Positions 1-5,656 of a stretch of DNA of 10,086 nucleotides are shown piece by piece; the first letter of the stretch is position 1, and every line of letters begins with the position of its first letter. A program made the position numbers and the translations under genes. Under the pieces are notes generated by a model that was not told where the DNA came from, did not search any database, and saw only the letters and a program-made list of their open reading frames with translations. Origin of the DNA: Actinomycetes bacterium (GTDB taxonomy: Bacteria; Actinomycetota; Actinomycetes; Propionibacteriales; Propionibacteriaceae); contig JAJYQH010000332.1 in assembly GCA_021794705.1 (NCBI GenBank), positions 1-10,086 of the forward strand, written 5' to 3'.

Positions 1-44
1 ATGTAGCGGGCGAGGTCCTCGCGCGTCTGGGGCATGGTTGCCAT
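1..44 (-). CDS. N-terminal fragment of an unidentified protein, cut by the window edge
   Basis: An open minus-strand frame starts at ATG 44-42 and runs off the window at base 1. It gives MATMPQTREDLARY and then an incomplete codon. A second in-frame ATG lies three codons in (35-33). The first ATG is preferred because a TAGGGT box sits 7 bases upstream, matching the leaderless arrangement seen at most other genes here. No Shine-Dalgarno is visible. Fourteen residues are too few to assign a family. It is divergent from the lipoprotein gene at 137, with 92 bases between the two start codons. The start is inferred only from the promoter-like box and the lack of any other plus-strand explanation. 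Confidence 0.45.
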   Translation of the reverse strand, partial: MATMPQTREDLARY

Positions 45-51
45 GGTCTGG

Positions 52-57
52 ACCCTA
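52..57 (-). promoter_or_regulatory. Candidate -10 box (TAGGGT) of the left-edge minus-strand gene
   Basis: TAGGGT on the minus strand ends 7 bases before ATG 44. Transcription starting about 7 bases downstream would begin at or next to the start codon, giving a leaderless mRNA. No convincing -35 is visible. The spacing agrees with seven other genes in this window. Confidence 0.45.
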
Positions 58-124
58 CCGCCGGGTGCTCGCCGCCGGGCCGCCGGGGGCCGGGCCGAGG
101 TCGGTGACAGCGCGTGGACACCGG

Positions 125-130
125 TAGAAT
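125..130 (+). promoter_or_regulatory. Leaderless promoter -10 box (TAGAAT) of the lipoprotein gene
   Basis: TAGAAT lies 6 bases before GTG 137, so the predicted transcription start coincides with the start codon. A GTGACA hexamer at 104-109 resembles a -35 (TTGACA), but the spacer is only 15 bases, so it may not be used. No Shine-Dalgarno precedes the GTG. Confidence 0.6.
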
Positions 131-136
131 TGCCGG

Positions 137-619
137 GTGATCCCTTCCCCCGCGTCGATCCGCGCCGCCCGCCCGCGTGCCGGACGCCGGGTCGCATCCG
201 TCGTCGCCGCGGTCGCGGCCGTTGCCGCCCTGGCGGGTTGCGCCGAGACGAGCTCGGCGGCGGAGCCGGCGTCGGTGGCGCCCGCGGCGGTGAGCAGTGG
301 CCGGGCCTCGGCACCCGCCGTCCCGAAGGGAGCCACCCAGGCCCTGCGGTGGTACGGCTTCACCAACGGGCCCGCCGGCTTCGTCGTTCCGCAGGGCCTC
401 ACGGTCGTCTACCGGATCGACCAGCCCAACGTCGTCACCGCGTTCTTCGCGGCGTCCGAGGGGCCGCAGCTCGCGGCCTGGCTCGCCGCCCAGTTGCCGG
501 GCATGGGTTACCACGTGCAGGGCGCCTCGGCCGATTCCGTGGTCTTCTCCGGACCGGCCTGGTCGGGCGCCTTCACGAGCGACTCGAAGATTTCCGCCCT
601 CACGCTGCGCCGGAACTGA
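137..619 (+). CDS. Small lipoprotein of unknown function
   Basis: The 160-residue product has an Arg-rich N-terminus (residues 9-18), a hydrophobic Ala/Val stretch (about 19-33) and a lipobox LAGC with the lipid-accepting Cys at residue 35. It should therefore be exported and anchored to the outer face of the cytoplasmic membrane. An Ala/Ser/Pro-rich linker (about 36-62) leads to a compact domain (about 64-160) containing WYGFTNGPAGF and a short amphipathic helix around residues 100-120. The only Cys is the lipobox one. I do not recognise the domain and assign no function. GTG 137 is chosen because TAGAAT sits 6 bases before it and because it gives a complete lipoprotein signal. The gene converges on maf, with only 30 bases between the two stop codons. 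Its last 24 bases, including the stop, are duplicated in tandem immediately downstream. Confidence 0.8.
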   Translation: MIPSPASIRAARPRAGRRVASVVAAVAAVAALAGCAETSSAAEPASVAPAAVSSGRASAPAVPKGATQALRWYGFTNGPAGFVVPQGLTVVYRIDQPNVVTAFFAASEGPQLAAWLAAQLPGMGYHVQGASADSVVFSGPAWSGAFTSDSKISALTLRRN

Positions 620-644
620 GCCCTCACGCCGCGCCGGCCCTGAG
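597..644 (+). repeat. 24-bp tandem near-duplicate across the lipoprotein stop codon
   Basis: Unit 1 (597-620) and unit 2 (621-644) are adjacent, both 24 bp, and match at 21 of 24 positions. They share CCCTCACGC, GCGCCGG and CTGAG blocks. Each carries a TGA in the same frame (617-619 and 641-643). Reading through the first stop would add a near copy of the C-terminal peptide (ALTLRRN, stop, ALTPRRP, stop). Because 24 is a multiple of three, a slippage duplication that once extended the protein, or one that copied the terminal segment downstream, both fit. It occupies most of the convergent gap to maf. Confidence 0.75.
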
Positions 645-649
645 CGGGA

Positions 650-1270
650 CTACTCGTTCGAGGGTGCCTGCCACAGGGTGTGCCAGGCGATGCCGAAGTC
701 GATGAGCATCTGGCGCACGAGCGGCAGGCTGATCCCCACCACGTTGTGCGGGTCGCCCTCGACCCGGGTGACGAACGCCCCGCCCCACCCGTCGATCGTG
801 AACGCTCCCGCGACCCGTTGCGGTTCGCCGGTGGCCACGTACGCGCCGATCTCGGCGTCCGTGAGGTCGGCGAAGGTCACCAGAGTGCTGGCCACCCGGG
901 TTGACCGACGGACGCCGCCGGGCTCGACGAGCACGATGTGGTGGCCGGTGTGCAGGGTCGCGGAGCGTCCGCGCATCCGGTACCAGCGGGCCAGCGCCTC
1001 GTCGTCGGTGAGCGGCTTGCCCCACGGGTGCCCGTCGAGTTCGAGCATGGAGTCGCAGGCGACGATCACCGTCGGCTCGGGCAGCGAGGTGCCGAGCTTC
1101 TCCACCACGGCCTCCCCCTTCTCCCGGGCGAGAACGGCCGTCAGCTCGGCGACGCTGTCGGCCTCGAAACCGTCCTCCTCGACGTCGGAATAGATGACGT
1201 CGGGACGCAGCCCCGCCTGGCGCAGCGTGGCGAGGCGGGCGGGGGACATCGACGCGAGAACCAGGCGCAT
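650..1270 (-). CDS. maf: Maf-family nucleotide pyrophosphatase
   Basis: The 206-residue cytoplasmic enzyme belongs to the Maf/HAM1-like family. Its members hydrolyse nucleoside triphosphates to monophosphate and pyrophosphate, typically dTTP, UTP or modified nucleotides, and so clean the nucleotide pool. Visible signatures are the N-terminal LASMSPAR (residues 5-12), the catalytic-site CDSMLELDG (72-80, Asp73 as likely general base), GKPL (84-87), TGHH (108-111), TGEP (147-150) and the C-terminal GDPHNVVGISLP (172-183). The usual SPRR is SPAR here, losing the first Arg. Length is normal. The ATG has a minus-strand TAGGCT 6 bases upstream and no Shine-Dalgarno, so it is probably leaderless even though it lies 41 bases downstream of the epsilon-subunit gene. 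Position next to acyl-CoA carboxylase genes is common in actinobacteria. The exact substrate cannot be told from sequence. Confidence 0.93.
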   Translation of the reverse strand: MRLVLASMSPARLATLRQAGLRPDVIYSDVEEDGFEADSVAELTAVLAREKGEAVVEKLGTSLPEPTVIVACDSMLELDGHPWGKPLTDDEALARWYRMRGRSATLHTGHHIVLVEPGGVRRSTRVASTLVTFADLTDAEIGAYVATGEPQRVAGAFTIDGWGGAFVTRVEGDPHNVVGISLPLVRQMLIDFGIAWHTLWQAPSNE

Positions 1271-1276
1271 CGCCCC

Positions 1277-1282
1277 AGCCTA
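1277..1282 (-). promoter_or_regulatory. Leaderless promoter -10 box (TAGGCT) of maf
   Basis: TAGGCT on the minus strand is 6 bases from the maf ATG. It lies in the 41-base gap after the epsilon-subunit gene, so maf may be transcribed from its own start as well as by read-through. The identical hexamer at the same spacing precedes birA. Confidence 0.55.
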
Positions 1283-1311
1283 CGGCGCTCCGGCGGGAGG
1301 GCCGGAGCGGC

Positions 1312-1554
1312 TCAGAGGGTGTGCGTCCAGGCGTCGCGGCCGGGAACCAGCGGACGCCGCACCACCCGCCAGTACGACTTCCAGCCGCCGGCTCGCGGCC
1401 GGTCGCCGAGACCCTCGTCGGCCGGGGGACGCGCGGCCGTCACGGCCTGGAGCACGGCCATGACGGCGGCGATCTCGACGTCGTCCGGATGGCCGCGAGT
1501 GATCCGGAAGGTGGGAGTGCCGGCGTCCGACGGCGCGGCCTCGTCGGCGCTCAC
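1312..1554 (-). CDS. accE: Acyl-CoA carboxylase epsilon subunit
   Basis: The 80-residue protein matches the small actinobacterial acyl-CoA carboxylase epsilon subunit, which binds the alpha/beta carboxylase complex and raises its activity. The signature is a central [19 protein letters not shown] helix segment (about residues 18-36) and a C-terminal tail with a Trp, [11 protein letters not shown] and THTL. The frame is open further upstream, but GTG 1554 is the natural start: it overlaps the TGA of the beta-subunit gene as GTGA, a 4-base overlap that couples translation of the two subunits. The N-terminus is disordered and acidic. It sits directly after its partner gene. The symbol accE is used for this family in actinobacteria; sequence conservation is low outside the two motifs, so recognition rests on these and on the context. 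Confidence 0.88.
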   Translation of the reverse strand: MSADEAAPSDAGTPTFRITRGHPDDVEIAAVMAVLQAVTAARPPADEGLGDRPRAGGWKSYWRVVRRPLVPGRDAWTHTL

Positions 1555-3122
1555 AGCGGGATGTTCCCGTGCTTCTTGGGCGGCAGCACTTCGCGTTTGG
1601 TGCGCAGCAGCCGGAGCACCCGGATGCACTCGGCCCGGGTCTCGTGCGGGTAGATGACCTGGTCGATGTAGCCGCGCTCGCTCGCGACGTAGGGATTGGC
1701 CAGCTCGTCGTTGTACTCGTCGACGAGCTCGCGGCGCCGGGCCTGCGGGTCGGGGTGCTCGGACAGCTCGCGCTTGTAGAGGATGTTGACCGCCCCCTCG
1801 GCACCCATCACCGCGATCTGGGCGGTCGGCCAGGCGAGGTTGACGTCGGCGCCGAGGTGCTTGGAGCCCATGACGTCGTAGGCGCCGCCGTAGGCCTTGC
1901 GGGTGATCACCGTGATGAGCGGCACGGTCGCTTCGGCGTACGCGTACAGCAGCTTCGCGCCGCGGCGGATGATGCCCTGGTGCTCCTGGCCGACGCCCGG
2001 CAGGAAGCCGGGGGTGTCGACGAGCGTGACGATCGGGATGTTGAAGCAGTCGCAGGTGCGGATGAACCGGGCCGCCTTCTCGGACGCGCCGATGTCGAGG
2101 CAGCCGGCGAGCTGCGTCGGCTGGTTGGCGACGACCCCCACCGAGCGGCCCTCGATCCGGCCGAACCCGCAGACGATGTTCTGGGCGTACAGCTCCTGCA
2201 CCTCGAGGAACTCGCCGTCGTCGAGGATCGTGTGCACGACCTCGCGCATGTCGTAGGGCTGGTTGGGGGAGTCGGGAATGAGGGCGTCCAGCTCGCGGTC
2301 GAGGTCGGTGATGGCCGTGTCGACCTCGTCGTCGAAGATCGGGGGGTCCTCGAGATTGTTCTGCGGCAGGTAGGTCAACAGGTCGCGGACGAATTCGAGC
2401 GCGTCGCTCTCGTTGGCCGCGAGGTAGTGCGCGGTGCCCGAGATCGCGTTGTGGGTGCGGCCGCCCCCGAGCTCCTCCATGGTGACGTCCTCGCCGGTCA
2501 CCGTGCGGATGACGTCCGGGCCGGTGATGAACATCTGCGAGGTCTGGTCGACCATGACGATGAAGTCGGTGAGCGCGGGGGAGTAGACGTGGCCCCCGGC
2601 CGCGGCGCCCATGACGAGGGAGATCTGGGGGATGACGCCGGACGCGTGGGTGTTGCGCCGGAAGATCTCGCCGTACAGGCCCAGGGACACGACGCCCTCC
2701 TGGATCCGCGCGCCGCCTCCCTCATTGATGCCGACGAGAGGGCAGCCGGTCTTGAGCGCGAAGTCGATGATCTTGCAGATCTTCTCCCCGTAGACCTGCC
2801 CCAGAGAGCCGCCGAAGATCGCGACGTCCTGGCTGAACACGCACACCGGCCGGCCGTGGATCGCGCCCATGCCGATGATGACGCCGTCGCCGTAGGGACG
2901 CCGCTTGTCCATCCCGAAGGCGGTGGAGCGGTGGCGGGAGAACTCGTCGATCTCGGTGAAGCTGCCCTCGTCGAGCAGGGCCAGCACCCGCTCGCGGGCC
3001 GTCAGCTTGCCGCGCGAGTGCTGGCGCTCGACGGCGGCGGGGGAGGCGGCGTTGACGGCCTCGTCGATGCGGCGTCCGAGGTCGGCGAGCTTGCCGGCCG
3101 TCGTGTGGATGTCGATCTCCAT
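1551..3122 (-). CDS. pccB: Propionyl-CoA carboxylase beta subunit (acyl-CoA carboxyltransferase)
   Basis: The 523-residue carboxyltransferase subunit moves CO2 from carboxybiotin on the alpha/BCCP subunit to an acyl-CoA; with propionyl-CoA the product is methylmalonyl-CoA. The N-terminal half carries [10 protein letters not shown] (37-46), FGMDKR (69-74) and the first oxyanion site [10 protein letters not shown] (135-144). The C-terminal half carries [12 protein letters not shown] (333-344), DTPGFLPG (369-376), GIIRRGAK (383-390) and the second site [12 protein letters not shown] (410-421). Asp416 in GGAYDV matches the residue linked in the Streptomyces PccB/AccB family to preference for propionyl-CoA (Ile there favours acetyl-CoA), so propionyl-CoA is the inferred substrate. 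The 12S transcarboxylase subunit is less likely, as it has a different sequence after GG-Y. The C-terminal [10 protein letters not shown] is typical of the family. The biotin-carrying alpha subunit is not in the window. The start has TAGTGT 6 bases upstream. Confidence 0.94.
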   Translation of the reverse strand: MEIDIHTTAGKLADLGRRIDEAVNAASPAAVERQHSRGKLTARERVLALLDEGSFTEIDEFSRHRSTAFGMDKRRPYGDGVIIGMGAIHGRPVCVFSQDVAIFGGSLGQVYGEKICKIIDFALKTGCPLVGINEGGGARIQEGVVSLGLYGEIFRRNTHASGVIPQISLVMGAAAGGHVYSPALTDFIVMVDQTSQMFITGPDVIRTVTGEDVTMEELGGGRTHNAISGTAHYLAANESDALEFVRDLLTYLPQNNLEDPPIFDDEVDTAITDLDRELDALIPDSPNQPYDMREVVHTILDDGEFLEVQELYAQNIVCGFGRIEGRSVGVVANQPTQLAGCLDIGASEKAARFIRTCDCFNIPIVTLVDTPGFLPGVGQEHQGIIRRGAKLLYAYAEATVPLITVITRKAYGGAYDVMGSKHLGADVNLAWPTAQIAVMGAEGAVNILYKRELSEHPDPQARRRELVDEYNDELANPYVASERGYIDQVIYPHETRAECIRVLRLLRTKREVLPPKKHGNIPL

Positions 3123-3128
3123 GGCCCG

Positions 3129-3134
3129 ACACTA
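3129..3134 (-). promoter_or_regulatory. Leaderless promoter -10 box (TAGTGT) of the carboxylase beta gene
   Basis: TAGTGT on the minus strand ends 6 bases before ATG 3122, placing the expected transcription start on the ATG. No clear -35 or Shine-Dalgarno is seen. It shares the 78-base divergent region with the birA promoter; the two boxes point away from each other with 54 bases between them. Confidence 0.55.
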
Positions 3135-3188
3135 GCGCCGCCCTCCCTCGGTCGGACCGCGCCGCGAGGGGTGCCGCCTGGACGCCGC

Positions 3189-3194
3189 TAGGCT
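3189..3194 (+). promoter_or_regulatory. Leaderless promoter -10 box (TAGGCT) of birA
   Basis: TAGGCT lies 6 bases before ATG 3201, the same hexamer and spacing as at maf. No Shine-Dalgarno precedes the ATG, and the -35 region is GC-rich without a recognisable motif. Confidence 0.55.
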
Positions 3195-3200
3195 GCCGGT

Positions 3201-3995
3201 ATGTCGTTGGTGCCGGCCCCTGCCGACGAGCGGGCCATCCGGGCGGGGCTGTCCGGAGTGCCGCTGTGGACGTCGGTGCGGTGCGTCCGCGAGACGGGTT
3301 CGACCAACGCCGACCTCGCCGCCGCCGCCCGGGCCGGGGCGGCGTCCGGGTCGGTGCTCCTCAGCGAGCACCAGACTGCGGGACGGGGCCGGTTCGATCG
3401 CCGGTGGGAGTCGCCGCTCGGCACCTCGATCGCCCTCTCCGTGTCGCTGGCGCCCCGGCGTCCGGTGCCGGAGTGGGGCTGGCTGTCACTGCTGGCCGGC
3501 GTCGCGGTCCGGGGCGGAATCCTCGACGCGACCGGGACGGACGACGCGCGAATCCACCTCAAGTGGCCTAACGACGTGCTCATCGACGGGCGCAAGGTCT
3601 GCGGCGTCCTCTCCGAGGCCGTCGAGACGGCGTCGGGCTGGCAGGCGATCGTCGGCATGGGCATCAACATCGCGATGGCCGAGCACGACCTCCCGGTCGC
3701 CAACGCGACCTCCCTGCGCATCGCCGGGCTGCCCGAGAACAAGGACGCTCTCGTCGTCGCCACGCTCACCCGGCTCGCCGACCTCGTCGCGGATTGGGAG
3801 GCCGGGGGCGATGTCCGTGGCCGGTACGTCCGCGAGTGCGCGAGCGTCGGACGCCGGGTGCGCATCGTCGAGAGCCCGCAGAGCGTGCGGGAGGGCCTGG
3901 GGCTGGACGTCGACACCGACGGCCGGCTGGTGGTGCGGCTGGACGACGGCTCCCGCCGCGCCTTCGCCGCCGGTGACGTCCACCACCTCCGCTAG
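3201..3995 (+). CDS. birA: Biotin--[acetyl-CoA-carboxylase] ligase, short form without DNA-binding domain
   Basis: The 264-residue ligase activates biotin with ATP to biotinyl-5'-AMP and attaches it to the Lys of biotin carrier proteins such as the acyl-CoA carboxylase alpha subunit. Visible motifs are the substrate-recognition ETGSTN (31-36), the biotinyl-AMP loop QTAGRGRFDRRW (58-69), KWPNDVL (121-127), GRKVCGVLSE (130-139, Lys132 as likely catalytic Lys) and GMGINI (152-157). A small SH3-like C-terminal domain spans roughly 215-264. The second Gly of the classic GRGRxGR loop is Asp66 here, a change I recall from other actinobacterial BirA proteins. There is no N-terminal helix-turn-helix, so this is a ligase and not a biotin-operon repressor. 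It is divergent from the carboxylase beta gene, a fitting functional neighbour. The start is set by the TAGGCT box. Confidence 0.94.
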   Translation: MSLVPAPADERAIRAGLSGVPLWTSVRCVRETGSTNADLAAAARAGAASGSVLLSEHQTAGRGRFDRRWESPLGTSIALSVSLAPRRPVPEWGWLSLLAGVAVRGGILDATGTDDARIHLKWPNDVLIDGRKVCGVLSEAVETASGWQAIVGMGINIAMAEHDLPVANATSLRIAGLPENKDALVVATLTRLADLVADWEAGGDVRGRYVRECASVGRRVRIVESPQSVREGLGLDVDTDGRLVVRLDDGSRRAFAAGDVHHLR

Positions 3996-4008
3996 GCCCG
4001 TGGGGGCC
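3995..4008 (+). terminator. Weak hairpin after birA
   Basis: GGCCC, loop GTGG, GGGCC forms a 5-bp stem that starts at the last base of the birA stop codon. There is no T-run beyond a TTT at 4020-4022. It could be a weak terminator or just GC-rich coincidence. Confidence 0.25.
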
Positions 4009-4070
4009 GGCGTCCCCGGTTTCTCCCCCTCGATCGCGCCCGATTCTGGTCTCCGCGTGAGCCGGATTCC

Positions 4071-4076
4071 TAGGAT
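4071..4076 (+). promoter_or_regulatory. Leaderless promoter -10 box (TAGGAT) of the four-helix membrane protein
   Basis: TAGGAT lies 7 bases before GTG 4084. It decides the start: an alternative in-frame GTG at 4057 would place the box inside the coding region and has no Shine-Dalgarno or box of its own. Confidence 0.5.
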
Positions 4077-4083
4077 TCCTGGC

Positions 4084-4518
4084 GTGGATCAGCAGCGGCG
4101 GCGACGCCTCATTCTTGGGGCGTTCCTCGGTATTGTCGGCGCCAATTTCCTCGCCCAGGTTCCGTACTACTACCACCAGTACTACGCCCGTTCCCACCGG
4201 CCGCCGACGCTCCTCGGGGCGGTGCTCATGCTGTTCGTGCTGGCCTGGTTCCTTCTGGGCTATGGGCGCCTCGCGGCCCGCAAACCGCTCGGGCTCATTC
4301 TCTCGGTGTCGTTCCTCGGGGTGGAATTCCTCTTCTATCTGCAGACGCAGATCGTTCAGGCGGCCACCGGCAACGGAATCCTGCTGCACGTCCTGCATCC
4401 GGACGACCCGCTGTTGTTCGTCGTCTTCCTCATCGGCTACGTCAACCTCGTCGCCGCGCCGTTCCTCGTGGGGGCGCTGCTGCGGCACCGCGCACTGTTC
4501 GGGCCCGTCAGCAACTGA
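4084..4518 (+). CDS. Small four-helix membrane protein of unknown function
   Basis: The 144-residue protein starts with a basic cytoplasmic patch (QQRRRRL, residues 3-9), so the N-terminus is probably inside. Four hydrophobic helices follow, at about 9-28, 43-61, 68-88 and 108-133. A Tyr/His-rich loop PYYYHQYYARSH (27-38) lies between helices 1 and 2 and should face outside; a loop with HPDDP (105-109) lies before helix 4. The C-terminus RHRALFG is basic and inside. I recognise no family and assign no function. The gene stands alone between birA (88 bases upstream) and the convergent tRNA-Val gene. The start at GTG 4084 follows the TAGGAT box; GTG 4057 would add nine residues. Confidence 0.7.
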   Translation: MDQQRRRRLILGAFLGIVGANFLAQVPYYYHQYYARSHRPPTLLGAVLMLFVLAWFLLGYGRLAARKPLGLILSVSFLGVEFLFYLQTQIVQAATGNGILLHVLHPDDPLLFVVFLIGYVNLVAAPFLVGALLRHRALFGPVSN

Positions 4519-4519
4519 G

Positions 4520-4539
4520 CCTCCCGCGATCGGCGGAGG
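4520..4539 (+). terminator. Candidate terminator after the membrane protein gene
   Basis: CCTCC and GGAGG pair, with an inner GC/GC extension across one bulged C and a GATCG loop. It begins 2 bases after the stop codon. No T-run follows (GGGGCGAGGGG), so if it terminates it does so as the GC-rich actinobacterial type. Confidence 0.35.
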
Positions 4540-4549
4540 GGGCGAGGGG

Positions 4550-4566
4550 ACTGTGGTGATCACAGT
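4550..4566. terminator. Hairpin (ACTGTG/CACAGT) at the tRNA-Val 3' end
   Basis: ACTGTG, loop GTGAT, CACAGT is a perfect 6-bp inverted repeat. Read on the minus strand it begins at the A of the encoded CCA end of the tRNA and is followed by CCCC. It may help terminate or process the tRNA transcript, or separate it from the convergent membrane protein gene. Confidence 0.35.
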
Positions 4567-4642
4567 GGTGGGCGCAGAGGGACTCGAACCCCCGACCACC
4601 TCCTTGTAAGGGAGGTGCTCTAACCAACTGAGCTATGCGCCC
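4566..4642 (-). tRNA. tRNA-Val (anticodon UAC)
   Basis: The minus strand folds into a full cloverleaf. The 7-bp acceptor stem is GGGCGCA with TGCGCCC, followed by discriminator A and an encoded CCA (4568-4566). A D-arm TAGCTCAGTTGGTTAGAGC follows. The anticodon stem CCTCC/GGAGG holds loop CTTACAA, so the anticodon is UAC (4608-4606), reading the valine codon GUA. The variable loop is TGGTC, and the T-arm loop is TTCGAGT on a GGGGG/CCCTC stem with one G-U pair. It lies 79 bases downstream of the YqeY-like gene on the same strand and converges with the membrane protein gene. Confidence 0.97.
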
Positions 4643-4647
4643 GGGGC

Positions 4648-4669
4648 GGCACGGCCCGGCGGCCGTGCC
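4648..4669 (-). other. Perfect 9-bp hairpin just upstream of tRNA-Val
   Basis: GGCACGGCC, a 4-base loop and GGCCGTGCC form a perfect GC-rich stem ending 5 bases before the mature tRNA 5' end. On the minus strand it is in the position of a precursor-tRNA leader hairpin, or of a terminator for the upstream YqeY-like gene. Because a better placed hairpin (4686-4717) follows that gene, and a candidate tRNA promoter lies between the two, I favour the leader reading. No T-run follows on either strand. Confidence 0.5.
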
Positions 4670-4671
4670 AA

Positions 4672-4677
4672 TTCTGA
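4672..4677 (-). promoter_or_regulatory. Possible -10 box (CAGAAT) of tRNA-Val
   Basis: CAGAAT on the minus strand differs from the TAGAAT boxes seen elsewhere here only in the first base. A start 6-7 bases downstream would include the 4648-4669 hairpin in the tRNA leader. No -35 is recognisable, so this is tentative. Confidence 0.25.
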
Positions 4678-4685
4678 CAGCACAC

Positions 4686-4717
4686 GTCCCCGGGGGCCAC
4701 CGGAGACGCCGGGGGAC
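4686..4717 (-). terminator. Candidate terminator after the YqeY-like gene
   Basis: GTCCCC (4686-4691) pairs with GGGGAC (4712-4717), with more G/C pairing inside. On the minus strand it begins 4 bases after the stop codon of the YqeY-like gene. No long T-run follows (GTGTGCTGTC), as is usual for GC-rich actinobacterial terminators. Confidence 0.4.
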
Positions 4718-4721
4718 AGCC

Positions 4722-5186
4722 TCAGGCCAGCGCCTCCCGGACGATCTCCGACACCCGTCGCCCGTCGGCCCGCCCGGCGACCTCGGCGGTCACGGCCTTC
4801 ATCACCTGGCCCATCTGCTTCATCGTCGGCCGGTCGCCGCCCGCGGACTGCCGGGTGATGATCGTGTCGACGATCGCACGGATCTCATGGTCGCCCATCT
4901 GTGCGGGCAGGTACCGCGACAGGAATTCGGCCTCCGCGGCCTCCTTCGCCGCCAGTTCGGGGCGGCCGCCGTCGGCGTAGGCCTGGGCGGAGTCCTTGCG
5001 TTTGTTCACCTCGCGGGTGACGACGCGGATCTCCTCCTCGTCGGTGAGCTCACGGGCCTCCTTGCCGGCGACCTCCTCGTTCTGGATCGCGGCCAGCGCC
5101 ATGCGGACATTGCTCCTCGCCGCCTCGTCCTTCGCCTTCATGGCGGTGACGAGGTCGGCGCGCAACTGGTCCTTCAGTGCTCCCAT
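4722..5186 (-). CDS. GatB/YqeY-domain protein
   Basis: The 154-residue, mostly helical soluble protein matches the stand-alone GatB/YqeY family. That family shares its fold with the C-terminal tRNA-binding domain of the GatB subunit of the tRNA amidotransferase. Recognisable parts are the N-terminal LKDQLRADLVTAMKAKD (residues 4-20), RSNVRMALAAIQNEEV (24-39), the basic segment EVNKRKDSAQAY (58-69), EFLSRYLPAQM (86-96) and the C-terminal MKQMGQVMK with GRADGRRVSEIV. The family's exact cellular role is unsettled, so a tRNA-related function is only inferred. The frame is open to 5225, but ATG 5186 is chosen because AGAGGAA sits just upstream and family members start at this point. It follows the ATL gene by 60 bases on the same strand, so the two are probably cotranscribed, and tRNA-Val lies downstream. 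Confidence 0.9.
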   Translation of the reverse strand: MGALKDQLRADLVTAMKAKDEAARSNVRMALAAIQNEEVAGKEARELTDEEEIRVVTREVNKRKDSAQAYADGGRPELAAKEAAEAEFLSRYLPAQMGDHEIRAIVDTIITRQSAGGDRPTMKQMGQVMKAVTAEVAGRADGRRVSEIVREALA

Positions 5187-5189
5187 GAC

Positions 5190-5196
5190 TTCCTCT
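5190..5196 (-). promoter_or_regulatory. Shine-Dalgarno (AGAGGAA) fixing the YqeY-like start
   Basis: AGAGGAA on the minus strand stands 3 bases before ATG 5186 (GAGG core about 5 bases away). It supports this start over the open frame beginning at 5225 and contrasts with the SD-less genes around it. Confidence 0.65.
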
Positions 5197-5246
5197 CGCG
5201 TGCGACGACCGTGCCAGTCTCCCACGCCCCCCTGACCCGCTCCACC

Positions 5247-5591
5247 TCAGCGACCCGTCACCCCGGGCAACGGCCCGAGCAGGGCCTCGGCGGCGTCCGC
5301 GAGCTCGGGCAGGTCGGCCCGCGCCCTGGCCATGAGGACGCCGGACCCGTCGGCGCGGCTGGGGGTACCTTCCGCCCGCCACCGGGACGCCGCCTCCGGC
5401 AGCAACTGCGCGGGCAGGCGACCCGCGGCGTTGGTGACCCGCCACCACGGAACCGTCGGATCGCCGCACCCGCTGAGGAAGCGCCCCACCTGACGGGGAT
5501 TGGCCTCGAACAGGGCGGCGATGTCGCCGTAGGCCACCACCCGGCCCGCCGGAACCAGCCGGGCCACGGTGTACACCTCCTCCGGAGTCAT
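5247..5591 (-). CDS. Alkyltransferase-like (ATL) DNA-repair protein
   Basis: The 114-residue protein resembles the C-terminal DNA-binding domain of O6-alkylguanine-DNA alkyltransferase but cannot transfer alkyl groups. The active-site PCHRV is PWWRV (48-52), with Trp49 in place of the catalytic Cys. Other matching parts are PAGRVVAYGDIA (14-25, Tyr21 as the base-flipping Tyr), NPRQVGR (31-37, Arg33 as the likely Arg finger) and TNAAGRLP (53-60). ATL proteins bind O6-alkylguanine lesions and hand them to nucleotide excision repair. The only Cys is at 42, outside the active-site motif. Normal length for an ATL. It is divergent from the cutinase-like gene and lies first in a probable two-gene unit with the YqeY-like gene. 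The ATG has CAGGAT 6 bases upstream and no Shine-Dalgarno. Confidence 0.88.
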   Translation of the reverse strand: MTPEEVYTVARLVPAGRVVAYGDIAALFEANPRQVGRFLSGCGDPTVPWWRVTNAAGRLPAQLLPEAASRWRAEGTPSRADGSGVLMARARADLPELADAAEALLGPLPGVTGR

Positions 5592-5597
5592 GCCCGC

Positions 5598-5603
5598 ATC
5601 CTG
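5598..5603 (-). promoter_or_regulatory. Possible leaderless -10 box (CAGGAT) of the ATL gene
   Basis: CAGGAT on the minus strand is 6 bases before ATG 5591. It fits the window-wide spacing but has C in place of the normally conserved first T, so it is weaker than the other boxes. Confidence 0.35.
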
Positions 5604-5656
5604 CCGTGTCCCTGCCCGTCCGTGGCGCCCCGCCCGGTCCGGGGCCGGACGCCGGG

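Noticed and set aside
34..705. A 223-codon plus-strand frame overlapping the lipoprotein gene
   Set aside because: Arg/Gly/Pro-rich shadow translation. The overlapping frame at 137 has a lipobox, a promoter box and a sensible hydrophobic profile.
1569..3191. A 540-codon plus-strand open frame opposite the carboxylase beta gene
   Set aside because: Same shadow effect: biased composition (Val, Asp, Ala, Arg), no motifs, and it covers a gene whose catalytic motifs are intact on the minus strand.
3201..3995. BirA acting as a transcriptional repressor of the divergent region
   Set aside because: The protein starts directly with the ligase domain and has no N-terminal helix-turn-helix.
4566..4642. 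tRNA-Val as an integration (att) site for a mobile element
   Set aside because: No integrase gene, no second copy of the tRNA 3' end and no change in gene character are seen on either side within the window.
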